This document shows positions 32,053 through 39,732 of a stretch of DNA of 64,000 nt, piece after piece (positions within the stretch are counted from its first letter, which is position 1; every line of letters starts with the position of its first letter). The stretch comes from Dietzia sp. NCCP-2495. Lineage in GTDB: Bacteria; Actinomycetota; Actinomycetes; Mycobacteriales; Mycobacteriaceae. The notes below the pieces were generated by a model. The model was not told where the DNA came from and ran no database searches. It saw only the letters and a list, made by a program, of their open reading frames with translations. Location: contig NZ_BRVN01000007.1 of the NCBI RefSeq assembly GCF_026011735.1, positions 62,001-126,000 on the forward strand, written 5' to 3'. A program made the position numbers and the translations under genes.

Positions 32053-32253
32053 ATGGGAGTGGCAGACAAGTTCTCGAACAAGGCCGAGGAGCTCGGTGGC
32101 CGCGCCAAGGAGGCGGCCGGCGCAGCGTCCGGTGACCGAGACCTGAAGGCCGAGGGCCAGGCGGACCAGGGTTCGGCGAATCTCAAGCAGGGCGCCGAGC
32201 AGGTCAAGGACAAGGCCAACGAGGTCGCCGGGAAGCTCACGGGCAACAACTGA
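32053..32253 (+). CDS. CsbD-family stress protein
   Basis: 66 aa: MGVADKFSNKAEELGGRAKE, then DRDLKAEGQADQGSANLKQG and a Lys-rich end. This is the CsbD/YjbJ plan: short, Gln/Lys/Ala-rich, probably disordered and made in stress or stationary phase. Preceded by a GGGGG ribosome site. Molecular function unknown. Confidence 0.88.
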   Translation: MGVADKFSNKAEELGGRAKEAAGAASGDRDLKAEGQADQGSANLKQGAEQVKDKANEVAGKLTGNN

Positions 32254-32384
32254 TCTCCGCCGGGCCCGGGCCTGTGGCGGGTCCGGGCTCCGGACACGGC
32301 CCTGCATGCGGCTTGACCGGCGGATACCCACTGTGTGAGCGACCGATTTTATTCTGAAGGTCGGTTTCTAGTAACGTACTTCGC

Positions 32385-32475
32385 GGTGGCGTGTCCGAGC
32401 GGCCGAAGGTGCAGCACTCGAAATGCTGTGTTGGGTAACCCCCAACCGTGGGTTCAAATCCCACCGCCACCGCCA
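32385..32475 (+). tRNA. tRNA-Ser(CGA)
   Basis: GGTGGCG pairs with CGCCACC; anticodon stem CAGCA/TGCTG encloses loop CTCGAAA, anticodon CGA. Long variable arm; discriminator G at 32472 and CCA encoded at 32473-32475. Confidence 0.95.
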
Positions 32476-32482
32476 GGTGAGA

Positions 32483-32513
32483 AGCCCCGGATCTCGATAT
32501 GAGATCCGGGGCT
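32483..32513 (+). terminator. Terminator hairpin after tRNA-Ser(CGA)
   Basis: A perfect 13-bp stem, AGCCCCGGATCTC with GAGATCCGGGGCT, around GATAT. It lacks a long T-run but is 8 nt after the CCA end and also faces the end of the convergent tetR gene. Confidence 0.75.
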
Positions 32514-32566
32514 GTCGCGTTGCCGATCTGTCCGTTGCCGTGCTGTCGCGTTGCCGACGCGGCGGG

Positions 32567-33238
32567 TCAGGGGAACCGGCGTTCAGCGCGGCCGGTATCG
32601 CCGGTATCGCCGGTAGCGCCGGCATCGTCGGTCCGGCCGGTGCCACCGACCGGGTCGGCGAAGTCCGGGAGGGACGCCACCGCGTAGAGCGTGGTGAGGG
32701 CGGAGTCGATGACCGACTCCTGCTTCTGGCCCGACTCCTCGCCCAGCAGCGCGAGTTCTTCGATCCCCGCCAACCAGGCACGCGTCAGGACCAGCGACAT
32801 CGGTGCGGGATCGTCGATCCCGATGCTCGCGAGGATCCGGAGGCTGATCGTGCGGTGCATGTCGTTGACGACCTGCTCGAGCACCGGATCCACCGCGCGT
32901 CCCGAGCGCAGGACGGCCACGTAGTTGTCGCGCCGTCGCTGGATGTAGCGGACGAGCGCCGTGATGATCGCGCGGGTCCCGTCCACGGCGTGCGTGTCCT
33001 CCGGAACCTCCGTCAGCGACAACACGTGATCCGAGGCCGCCCGCACGACCTCGGTGAGGTAGTCCAGCTTCGTGGGGAAGTAGTGGAACATCAGACTGCG
33101 GGACACCCCGGCCCGTTCCGCCACGTCATCCAGCGACAGCGCGTGGAAGGGTGTGGTCTCGAGCAGTCTGATCCCCAACGCGACCAGCTGGGACCGGCGT
33201 TCCCCCCTGGAGAGTCGGCGGCCTCCGGCTGCGGTCAT
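32567..33238 (-). CDS. TetR-family transcriptional regulator
   Basis: 223 aa. N-terminal HTH at about residues 15-60: ALGIRLLETTPFHALSLDDV, AERAGVSRSLMFHYFPTKLD. The rest is the helical ligand domain, with a C-terminal Gly/Thr/Asp-rich tail built from short GDTG-type repeats (sequence gccggtatc repeats at about 32590-32625). Target genes are not evident; the nearest divergent gene is tgt, 210 bp away. Confidence 0.88.
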   Translation of the reverse strand: MTAAGGRRLSRGERRSQLVALGIRLLETTPFHALSLDDVAERAGVSRSLMFHYFPTKLDYLTEVVRAASDHVLSLTEVPEDTHAVDGTRAIITALVRYIQRRRDNYVAVLRSGRAVDPVLEQVVNDMHRTISLRILASIGIDDPAPMSLVLTRAWLAGIEELALLGEESGQKQESVIDSALTTLYAVASLPDFADPVGGTGRTDDAGATGDTGDTGRAERRFP

Positions 33239-33447
33239 GGCTCACCTCGTCGTTCGATGTCGTACCTGTCGTGGGTGGTGGTAGCCGTGAGCGCTGATGC
33301 TGGCGCTGGCGCCACTGTCGTCGTCGTGGTCGTCGTCCCGGTTGTTCCATGATCCCGGCACGTCACGGACGGGCCCCGCACCGCCGCCACCACAGGCCAT
33401 CCTAGGGCCGCGCCCGGCCCGTCCGACGGGCGTGCCACGATGGACGC

Positions 33448-34728
33448 ATGTCGGACCACGCGCTCTCCTCGACCCGTCCCACCACCTTCGACGTGGGAGA
33501 GAGGATGGTGCTCGACGGCACGGCCGGCGGGCGCACCGGCGTCATCCACACCCCGCACGGGGACATCGCCACGCCGGCGTTCATCCCCGTCGGCACCAAG
33601 GCCACGGTCAAGACCCTCACCCCGGACCAGGTCCGATCCACCGGCGCACAGGCCGTGCTCGCCAACGCCTACCACCTCTACCTCCAACCCGGACACGGCG
33701 TCGTGGACACCGCCGGCGGCGTGGGCGAGTTCATGCGCTGGTCCGGCCCCACTTACACCGACTCCGGTGGGTTCCAGGTGATGAGCCTCGGGGTGGGGTT
33801 CAAGAAGGTCATCGAGATGAGCGCCGGCACGAAGCCGGATGACGCCGCCACCAACAAGAACCAGGGGCGACTGGCCAAGGTCGACGAGGACGGCGTCACG
33901 TTCACCTCGCACCTCGACGGCTCCCGGCACCGGTTCTCGCCCGAGGTGTCCATGCAGATCCAGCACGGGCTCGGCGCCGACATCATCTTCGCGTTTGACG
34001 AGCTCACCACGCTGATGAACACGAGGACGTACCAGGAGAGTTCGGTCGAGCGGACCCGGCGCTGGGCGCAACGGTGCCTCGACGAGCACGAGCGGCAGTC
34101 GCTGGAACGCACGCACCGGCCCGGGCAGTCGCTGTGGGGCGTGGTGCAGGGCGCGCAGTTCGAGGACCTGCGGCGGCAGGCTGTGCGGGGACTCGTCGAG
34201 ATGAGCGACCGCGCCGAGGCCGAGGGGCGGCGCGGGTTCGGCGGTTACGGGATCGGCGGCGCGCTGGAGAAGGAGAATCTCGGCACGATCGTCGGCTGGT
34301 GCACCGAGGAACTGCCCGAGGACCGGCCGCGGCACCTGCTCGGGATCAGCGAACCCGATGACATCTTCACCGCGGTGGAGAACGGCGCCGACACGTTCGA
34401 CTGCGTGGCCCCCACCAGGCTCGCTCGGCATGGCGGCATCTACACCCTCGACGGGCGCGTCAACATGACTCGCGCGCAGTTCCGGCACGACCACTCGCCG
34501 CTCGACCCGGAAGGCGCCTCCGAGGTGTCGCGGGAGTACTCGCGGGCCTACATCCACCACCTCTTCAAGGCCAAGGAGTTCCTCGGTCAGACCCTGCTGA
34601 CCCTGCACAATCTGGCGTTTGTGGTGCGGCTCGTCGACGAGGTCCGTGCCGCCATGGCCGCCGGGCCCGACGAGTACCTCGCGTACAAGGCCGAGTTCAT
34701 GGGGCGGTACTACGCTCAGAAACGGTGA
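33448..34728 (+). CDS. tgt: tRNA-guanine transglycosylase lacking the zinc cysteines
   Basis: 426 aa, TIM-barrel queuine/preQ1 transglycosylase. Active-site aspartates are kept: TDSGGFQVMS (Asp105) and FDCVAPTRLARHG (Asp318); GGYGIGGAL and LLGISEPDDI also fit. The zinc site CxCxxC-x25-H is lost: residues 356, 358 and 361 are Gly, Ser and Ser (DPEGASEVSREY), whereas His387 (LTLHNL) and the RAYIHHLFKAKE helix remain at normal spacing. The family inserts a 7-deazaguanine at position 34 of GUN tRNAs. Neighbours (YhhQ, GluQRS) support a queuosine role. It probably folds without zinc; activity must be shown. Confidence 0.88.
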   Translation: MSDHALSSTRPTTFDVGERMVLDGTAGGRTGVIHTPHGDIATPAFIPVGTKATVKTLTPDQVRSTGAQAVLANAYHLYLQPGHGVVDTAGGVGEFMRWSGPTYTDSGGFQVMSLGVGFKKVIEMSAGTKPDDAATNKNQGRLAKVDEDGVTFTSHLDGSRHRFSPEVSMQIQHGLGADIIFAFDELTTLMNTRTYQESSVERTRRWAQRCLDEHERQSLERTHRPGQSLWGVVQGAQFEDLRRQAVRGLVEMSDRAEAEGRRGFGGYGIGGALEKENLGTIVGWCTEELPEDRPRHLLGISEPDDIFTAVENGADTFDCVAPTRLARHGGIYTLDGRVNMTRAQFRHDHSPLDPEGASEVSREYSRAYIHHLFKAKEFLGQTLLTLHNLAFVVRLVDEVRAAMAAGPDEYLAYKAEFMGRYYAQKR

Positions 34729-34803
34729 GGGGCGGGCTGCGGGACGTGTCAGCCGGTGATCAGGGAGCGATCGCGGATGAGTGCGGCCCCGGTGCGTGGA
34801 CGA

Positions 34804-35160
34804 CTACGCGAAGTAGATCGAGTGATGCAGTGAGCAGCCAGGATTGAACGGTGAGGCGCACGACGGGCAGGCCTCGGCCTCGAGGTAGTCGCTGATCGGC
34901 ATCGTGGTGCGACAGACCCCGCACAGGATCGCGTGCTCATCGAAACGGTCCGCCGGCCACGCCGAGATCGGGTGGTCGACTGTCTCGGCGTGGCAGCGGA
35001 AGCATGGGTAGAACTCGCCGCAGCAGTGGAAGCGGATCGCGACGATGTCCAGCGGGCTGGAGTAGTGGATGCAGCGGGTCTGGCCGTCGACAGTCGGGCC
35101 CAGGACCCGGACGGCGGACCCGGTGTCGGGTCCGCCGTCCGGATCGAGGGCTGAGGTCAT
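34804..35160 (-). CDS. CHY zinc-finger protein
   Basis: 118 aa from the ATG at 35160. Cys/His pairs are arranged as in CHY zinc fingers: CIHYSS, FHCCGEFYPCFRCHAE, CGVCRTTM, CPSCASPFNPGC with SLHHSIYF at the end, enough for three zinc ions. Function unknown in bacteria; related eukaryotic domains occur in ubiquitin ligases. Lies convergent to tgt and in line with yhhQ. Confidence 0.85.
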   Translation of the reverse strand: MTSALDPDGGPDTGSAVRVLGPTVDGQTRCIHYSSPLDIVAIRFHCCGEFYPCFRCHAETVDHPISAWPADRFDEHAILCGVCRTTMPISDYLEAEACPSCASPFNPGCSLHHSIYFA

Positions 35161-35228
35161 GCGCCCGAGTCTGCCAGCACGGGAGCGAACGGTCAGGCAG
35201 TCGAGCCCGCGAGCACGGGCACGAACGG

Positions 35229-36119
35229 TCAGGCAGCCGTGTCGGCGAGAGCGGCCTGGTAGGTGGGCTCTCGCTTCTTGATCCAGCCGATCACCAGGTA
35301 GGTGACCGGCATGAAGAGTGCCTCGACCAGCGTCTTCCACACGAAGCCGATCACCACGTAGTTCCAGTAGTCGCCCGATCCCAGCACCATGCCCAGGGCT
35401 GGCGCCGCGATGGTGCAGAAGATGATCGTGTCCACGAACTGGCCGACGATCGTCGAGCTGAGCAGCCTGACCCACAGGCTCTTCTCGCCGCTGCGGCGCT
35501 TCATCCACACGAGCACATAGGAGTTGAGCAGCTCGCCCACCACGTAGCCGGCCAGGCCGGCGATGAAGAACTGCGGGACAACTCCGGCCACGGCCTCGAA
35601 CGCGTCCTGGTTCTCGTAGAAAGGTGCGGCGGGTAGTGCGGTGGTGATGGTGAACGTCAGTGCGGCCAACGCGAGGACAGCGAAGCCCGAGATCACGACG
35701 CGCCGCATGGCCTTGAAGCCGTACACCTCACTGATCACGTCGCCGAGTACATATGCCAGCGGGAAGAGCAGGAAGGCACCGTCGGTGACAAATCCGTCGA
35801 GGACGAGGAACCCGAGCTCGAAGCCCAGGTCCGGAAAGAGGAGGACGCCCTTCGTGCCGGCGACGTTGCTGATGAGCATCACGCCGACGAACAGGGCGAT
35901 CAGATAGCCGTAGTACGGGCTCGCGACCGCGGCGAACACGGCTCGGCCACGCGATTCTGAGGTGGGAGCGGAGGTAGAGGCGGGGGCGGCTGTGGCGGTC
36001 GCCTGGCCTGCGGAGGCGGTGGGGCAGGCGGTCTGGGTGCTGGAAGCCGGCTCGGGAGTGGTCCCGTCCGGCCGCCCAGACCCGAGCGGCTGGGAATGGG
36101 AATGCGATGAAGTAGTCAC
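35229..36119 (-). CDS. yhhQ: Queuosine precursor transporter, YhhQ/DUF165 family
   Basis: 296 aa. After a 55-residue Ser/Thr/Ala/Pro-rich cytosolic N-terminus come about six to seven membrane segments; LISNVAGTKG, PLAYVLGDVISEVYGFKAM, GYVVGELLNSYVLVWMK and a GQFVDTIIFC segment are family hallmarks. The family imports queuosine precursors (preQ0/preQ1). Next to tgt and gluQ it indicates salvage from outside, as no preQ0 synthesis genes are in the window. The long N-terminus may be shortened if translation starts later. Confidence 0.88.
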   Translation of the reverse strand: MTTSSHSHSQPLGSGRPDGTTPEPASSTQTACPTASAGQATATAAPASTSAPTSESRGRAVFAAVASPYYGYLIALFVGVMLISNVAGTKGVLLFPDLGFELGFLVLDGFVTDGAFLLFPLAYVLGDVISEVYGFKAMRRVVISGFAVLALAALTFTITTALPAAPFYENQDAFEAVAGVVPQFFIAGLAGYVVGELLNSYVLVWMKRRSGEKSLWVRLLSSTIVGQFVDTIIFCTIAAPALGMVLGSGDYWNYVVIGFVWKTLVEALFMPVTYLVIGWIKKREPTYQAALADTAA

Positions 36120-36186
36120 GGGCGTCGATTATCCGCGCAAGGGCCCACACCCGGCGAATCTGCGTCCTGCTCGAATCCAGCGCCGC

Positions 36187-36292
36187 CCCGCCCCGCACCC
36201 CTGGAATCCGCTACTCCGCCCCCTGATCCGCTACTCCCGGACGGGTAGCGAATGTGAAGGGAGAGTAGCGGATTCCAGGGGTGCGGGGCGGG
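36187..36292. repeat. Perfect 30-bp inverted repeat with nested hairpins between gluQ and yhhQ
   Basis: The left arm (36187-36216, ending AATCCGCTACTC) and right arm (36263-36292, starting GAGTAGCGGATT) are perfect complements. The 46-nt loop holds another copy of ATCCGCTACTC and a second hairpin (CGCTAC.../...GTAGCG). It could terminate gluQ transcripts, or be a mobile REP/MITE-like palindrome. It is too long and exact for an ordinary terminator. Confidence 0.8.
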
Positions 36293-36300
36293 AGTGTGGA

Positions 36301-37218
36301 TCAGGCGAAGACCCAGGGGCCGGATCGCAGGCCCTCGGGTGTGACCAGTCCCCGGAGGTCGTGGATCGAGTCCGAGCCCTCGGGCCCACCCAGTGAGGCC
36401 ACGATGCGGGCGACGGCGTCCCTCGTCGTCGTCCCCTGGGCGGCGAGATCCGCGAGGGTGACGGCGCCGTCCCGCTTGGCGAGGCGCTCACCGGCCGCGT
36501 TCACCGCGAGCGGCACGTGCGCGTACTCGGGGCGCGGGAGGCCGAGCAGATCGGCGAGGTAGGCCTGGCGCGGCGTGGAGGACAACAGGTCCTCGCCGCG
36601 CACGACCTGGTCGACGCCCTGGGCGGCATCGTCGACCACGACGGCGAGGTTGTACGCCCATACGCCGTCGCCGCGGCGCAGGACCACGTCGTCGACGACT
36701 CCCGTGTAGTCGCCGTGGACCCGGTCGGTGATCGTCAGCTCGGTGACCTCGGCCCGGAGCCTGAGCGCGGGGACCCGGCCCTTCCCGAGCGCGGCGCGGC
36801 GGCGGGCTCGTTCGGATTCCGGCAGGTCGCGGCAGGTACCGGGGTACGAACCCGGCGGGGAGTGCGGGGCACGCGGGGCCTCGGCGATCTCGCGGCGGGA
36901 GCAGTAGCACTCGTAGACCAGGCCGCGTTCGGCCAGTTGGTCGGTGGCTGCGGCGTAGGCGGGGAACCGCTCGGACTGCCACATGATGTCGCCGTCCCAG
37001 CCCAGGCCGATCGCGGCGAGATCGGCCAGTTGGCGCTCGGCGACGCCGGGGCGGGCGCGGGCGGTGTCGAGGTCGTCGATCCGCATCCGGAACTCGCGGC
37101 CGGAATCGCGCGCGAGCAGCCACGCGATGACAGCCGTTCGCAGGTTCCCCAGGTGCAGATCGCCCGACGGGCTGGGGGCGTAGCGGCCGGCGCCGCGCGG
37201 CGAGCTGGGGGAGATCAC
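36301..37218 (-). CDS. gluQ: Glutamyl-Q tRNA(Asp) synthetase
   Basis: 305 aa. Class I catalytic core without an anticodon-binding domain: HIGH equivalent HLGN at residues 22-25, DDLDTARARPG, zinc ligands Cys104 and Cys106 (YECYCSRRE) with Tyr125 and Cys129 (SYPGTC), and an AKRDGAV motif in place of KMSKS. GluQRS attaches glutamate to the queuosine at position 34 of tRNA-Asp. Its presence implies that the tRNA pool contains queuosine. Same direction as yhhQ, 180 bp upstream with the inverted repeat between. Confidence 0.92.
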   Translation of the reverse strand: MISPSSPRGAGRYAPSPSGDLHLGNLRTAVIAWLLARDSGREFRMRIDDLDTARARPGVAERQLADLAAIGLGWDGDIMWQSERFPAYAAATDQLAERGLVYECYCSRREIAEAPRAPHSPPGSYPGTCRDLPESERARRRAALGKGRVPALRLRAEVTELTITDRVHGDYTGVVDDVVLRRGDGVWAYNLAVVVDDAAQGVDQVVRGEDLLSSTPRQAYLADLLGLPRPEYAHVPLAVNAAGERLAKRDGAVTLADLAAQGTTTRDAVARIVASLGGPEGSDSIHDLRGLVTPEGLRSGPWVFA

Positions 37219-37278
37219 GGGCTCAAGCGTAGGCGTGCGGGTCGCTGGGGCGTCGATGCTGCCGGGGTGGAGAGGGTG

Positions 37279-37446
37279 TCAGTCGAGGTGTGCCGATTCC
37301 CAAGCCAACGTTTCTTCGTGGTACGAGACCATGTCCTCGCGCGAAGTCGCGTTGATCTCCGAACGAAGCCGGGCGATGCGCTGGTGGCGGTCACCTACCG
37401 GCTTGGCAGGCCGCCGGGCCCCAGACTGCTCGCTTGCATCGGACAC
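37279..37446 (-). CDS. Possible small basic protein (55 aa)
   Basis: GTG start at 37446. SGARRPAKPVGDRHQRIARL, then RSEINATSREDMVSYHEETL gives a charged helical protein. There is no clear ribosome site and no family recognised. It fills an otherwise empty stretch in front of gluQ, so it is listed with low confidence. Confidence 0.35.
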   Translation of the reverse strand: MSDASEQSGARRPAKPVGDRHQRIARLRSEINATSREDMVSYHEETLAWESAHLD

Positions 37447-37510
37447 ACCAGCAATCGTAGTTGCCACAGGGTGGGAGCGCTGGCGACCGGGAACTGACAC
37501 ACTTGGCGGC

Positions 37511-37849
37511 ATGAGTGCTGATGCCGACGACACCACCCGCCTGACCGAGGAGCAGATCGCCGAGGGGCTGGCCGACCTTCCCGGCTGGGCGTTCTCGGAA
37601 GGGTCCCTGACCTACACCGCGGTATGCGAGTCGCCGCAGGCCGCGATCGACCTGGTGGCCGCTATCGGCCAGGCGGCCAACGGCCAGAACCATCACCCTG
37701 ACCTGTTGTGGAGCTACGACGAGGTGACCCTCGACATTCGCAGCCACGACGTGGACGGAGTGACAAACCGGGACCTGCGGCTGGCGCGGGCCGTGTCCGC
37801 GCTGTCCGGGGAGTTCGACGCCACCCCGCTGGGGCTCGACGAGGCCTGA
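37511..37849 (+). CDS. 4a-hydroxytetrahydrobiopterin dehydratase (PCD/DCoH)
   Basis: 112 aa. The catalytic motif NHHPDLLWSYDEVTLDIRSH is present near residues 64-83, followed by a VTNRDLRLA helix. The enzyme dehydrates 4a-hydroxypterins after aromatic hydroxylases; in bacteria without phenylalanine hydroxylase it may serve molybdopterin or other pterin chemistry. Preceded by GGCGGC, weak as a ribosome site. Single gene. Confidence 0.9.
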   Translation: MSADADDTTRLTEEQIAEGLADLPGWAFSEGSLTYTAVCESPQAAIDLVAAIGQAANGQNHHPDLLWSYDEVTLDIRSHDVDGVTNRDLRLARAVSALSGEFDATPLGLDEA

Positions 37850-38042
37850 CCCGCCTGCTCCCTCATCGTTAAGATGGTTTCGCACGATCCCACCCGGGTG
37901 ATGCGGGCCGGACCCTCTGCTCGATGAGGCAGGCTGCGGAGTCTGCTGGATGGGGCTGGCTGCGGGGTCCGGTGCCGCGGATACCGCGCCCGACGTGGCA
38001 CCCTGCTGGCGCCCGGGCATCCGGCTCGTGTACGACGGGACC

Positions 38043-38612
38043 ATGGCACCGAACCTGATCGCCGACGAGGCCCGCCGACTGCCGCCTGAGCCCACCAGCC
38101 GGTGGATCCTGGCGACATTCGCCGGCGCGGCCGTGGTGTGGGCTGCTGTGTTCTGCTGGCAGGTTGTCGTGCTGCCGGATACCTTCGCGATCCGGTTCGA
38201 CTTCAGCGGGGAGCCCACGAGCCGGTGGGACAAGTGGCCCGCACAGATCCTGTCCGCGGTGCTCGCCGCGGTGATGGTGGCGCCGGCTCTGCTCATATCG
38301 CGGGTCGTGCTCCGCGCCCCTAACCTGGTCAGCGCCCCGAACAGCCCGTGGTGGACCGCGGCTCCCGGGAGGCTGCGCCGGTTCGAGCGACTCATCCGGG
38401 AAGACCTGTACCTGCTCGCCGCGGCGGCACTGCTCCTGCTCGCGCTCGGAGAAACCGGAATAACGATCGCCGCGACCTCGGAGAGCGGGGGCATGCCCGT
38501 GGTAATTCTCGTGGCGATGATCGTGCCGATGGCAGGTCTGGTCGCTGTGGTCGTCCGGATGGTCGGCGGCGGTGGGCGGTACGACCGTCAACCAGACCTC
38601 GACGACGGCTGA
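38043..38612 (+). CDS. DUF1648-like membrane protein
   Basis: 189 aa from the ATG at 38043 (an upstream start at 37950 is possible but adds only low-complexity sequence). Four hydrophobic segments. LPDTFAIRFDFSGEPTSRWD after the first helix is the DUF1648 signature. Members are membrane proteins of unknown role, some in sporulation or toxin self-protection. No operon partner. Confidence 0.7.
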   Translation: MAPNLIADEARRLPPEPTSRWILATFAGAAVVWAAVFCWQVVVLPDTFAIRFDFSGEPTSRWDKWPAQILSAVLAAVMVAPALLISRVVLRAPNLVSAPNSPWWTAAPGRLRRFERLIREDLYLLAAAALLLLALGETGITIAATSESGGMPVVILVAMIVPMAGLVAVVVRMVGGGGRYDRQPDLDDG

Positions 38613-38665
38613 CCCAGGCCCGCGACGCCCGGGGCCCGCTCAACTCCCGACTTCAACCCTCGACC

Positions 38666-39003
38666 TCAACCCCCGAGAAGCCCGCCCGCGAACGTCGAGG
38701 CCGCGCCGGCCAGGTCGAGCAGCGGCTGGGGGAGGACGCCGAGTACCAGGGTGATCGCCACGGTCACCCCGACGACCGCGAGCGCGGCAGGCCGCTGGAC
38801 GAACGCCACGGAGGGTGCGGCGTCGACCCCAATACGCCGAGCACCACCAGCCACACGGCACCGGCATCAACGGCCGCCGAGAATACGGCGAACTTGGCGA
38901 TGAACCCACTGGTCAGCGGGATCCCGGCCAGGGCCAGGAGCAGCACGGCAAACGCCGCCGCGATCACCGGCTGCCGCCGCCCGAGCCCGGTCCACGAGCG
39001 CAA
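38666..39003 (-). pseudogene. nuoN (NADH dehydrogenase subunit N) C-terminal fragment, broken
   Basis: One frame gives QPVIAAAFAVLLLALAGIPL, TSGFIAKFAVFSAAVDAG and WLVVLGVLGS, the penultimate helices of NuoN; after an internal deletion a second frame gives PAALAVVGVTVAITLVLGVL and PQPLLDLA, the last helix. There is no upstream part: the reading ends at 39003 against a fragment of another gene. A remnant, not a functional subunit. Confidence 0.75.
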
Positions 39004-39009
39004 GTCGGT

Positions 39010-39277
39010 GGCACGTGCGCGGTCCGGCGGACTTCCGGCGGGTGCGGCCGGGCGATGTGCTGATCTATCGCGAGACCGACCCGGCGTGGACCCCGCTGTT
39101 CTCCGTCGGGGCCGCGGTCGTGACGGAAACGGGCGGCGTGCTCTCCCACGCGGCGATCGTGGCCCGGGAGGTCGGGATTCCGGCGGTACTCGCGGTGGAG
39201 GGGCGATGGAGCGGCTCGCGCCTGGTGTGCAGGTCCACGTCGATGGTCACGCGGGGTCGGTCACTCGCGAGGGCTGA
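39010..39277 (+). pseudogene. PEP-utilising mobile domain fragment, frameshifted
   Basis: RRVRPGDVLIYRETDPAWTP, LFSVGAAVVTETGGVLSHAA and IVAREVGIPAVLAVEG is the phosphohistidine swivel domain of PEP-utilising enzymes such as rifampicin phosphotransferase. At the G run 39200-39203 one base is missing; the tail LAPGVQVHVDGHAGSV then continues in another frame to a stop at 39277. The N-terminal 80% of such an enzyme is absent, so it is a remnant abutting the nuoN remnant. Confidence 0.75.
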
Positions 39278-39381
39278 GGCGATGGACGCAGTGACGACTG
39301 AGGTGACGGGCGCAAGGGCGAGCGCTTGTGCGGAAAAAGAAGACGCGGCCCGGGCTCGAGAACTCCGGGCCGCGTCTGCGG

Positions 39382-39469
39382 CGGAGGATAGGGGATTTGA
39401 ACCCCTGAGGGGCTATAAACCCCAACCCGCGTTCCAGGCGAGCGCCATAGGCCACTAGGCGAATCCTCC
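39382..39469 (-). tRNA. tRNA-Ser(GGA)
   Basis: Reading the minus strand, GGAGGAT pairs with ATCCTCC; anticodon stem CTCGC/GCGGG encloses CTGGAAC with anticodon GGA. Long variable arm and a GGGGTTCAAATCCCC T-arm. CCA is not encoded. Confidence 0.94.
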
Positions 39470-39587
39470 GGGGAGCACTTTACCCAGCCCGGCGAATCGG
39501 AGGCAAACCGGGATGGCGAGCCCGGACAGGGAGGGGTGGGGGAGGCGGGTCGTGTGCGGCGGGTCGGGTGGCACCGGTAGACTCACC

Positions 39588-39680
39588 CGTGGACCCCGCG
39601 CGGCGTCCATCCTGTGAACTCCCCCAGGGCCGGAAGGCAGCAAGGGTCAGCGGGCTCTGGCGGGTGCGCGGGGTCCCCTT
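39588..39680 (+). ncRNA. ffs: Small (4.5S-type) signal recognition particle RNA
   Basis: The terminal stem GGACCCCGCGC pairs with GCGCGGGGTCC. The conserved SRP domain is evident: GTGAACTCCCCCAGG, then CCGGAAGGCAGCAAGGGT with the GGAA tetraloop and symmetric and asymmetric loops. Ends are approximate. It precedes the aminotransferase and dnaX, a common actinobacterial position. Confidence 0.9.
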
Positions 39681-39732
39681 ATGTATTCACAGGGCACCAC
39701 ATCCCCAGTTGTCGAACCAGACGGAGGCCACA

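Noticed and set aside
39568-39732. N-terminal extension of the aspartate aminotransferase
   Set aside because: The frame passes through the SRP RNA; the GTG at 39733 with GGAGG matches the family start.
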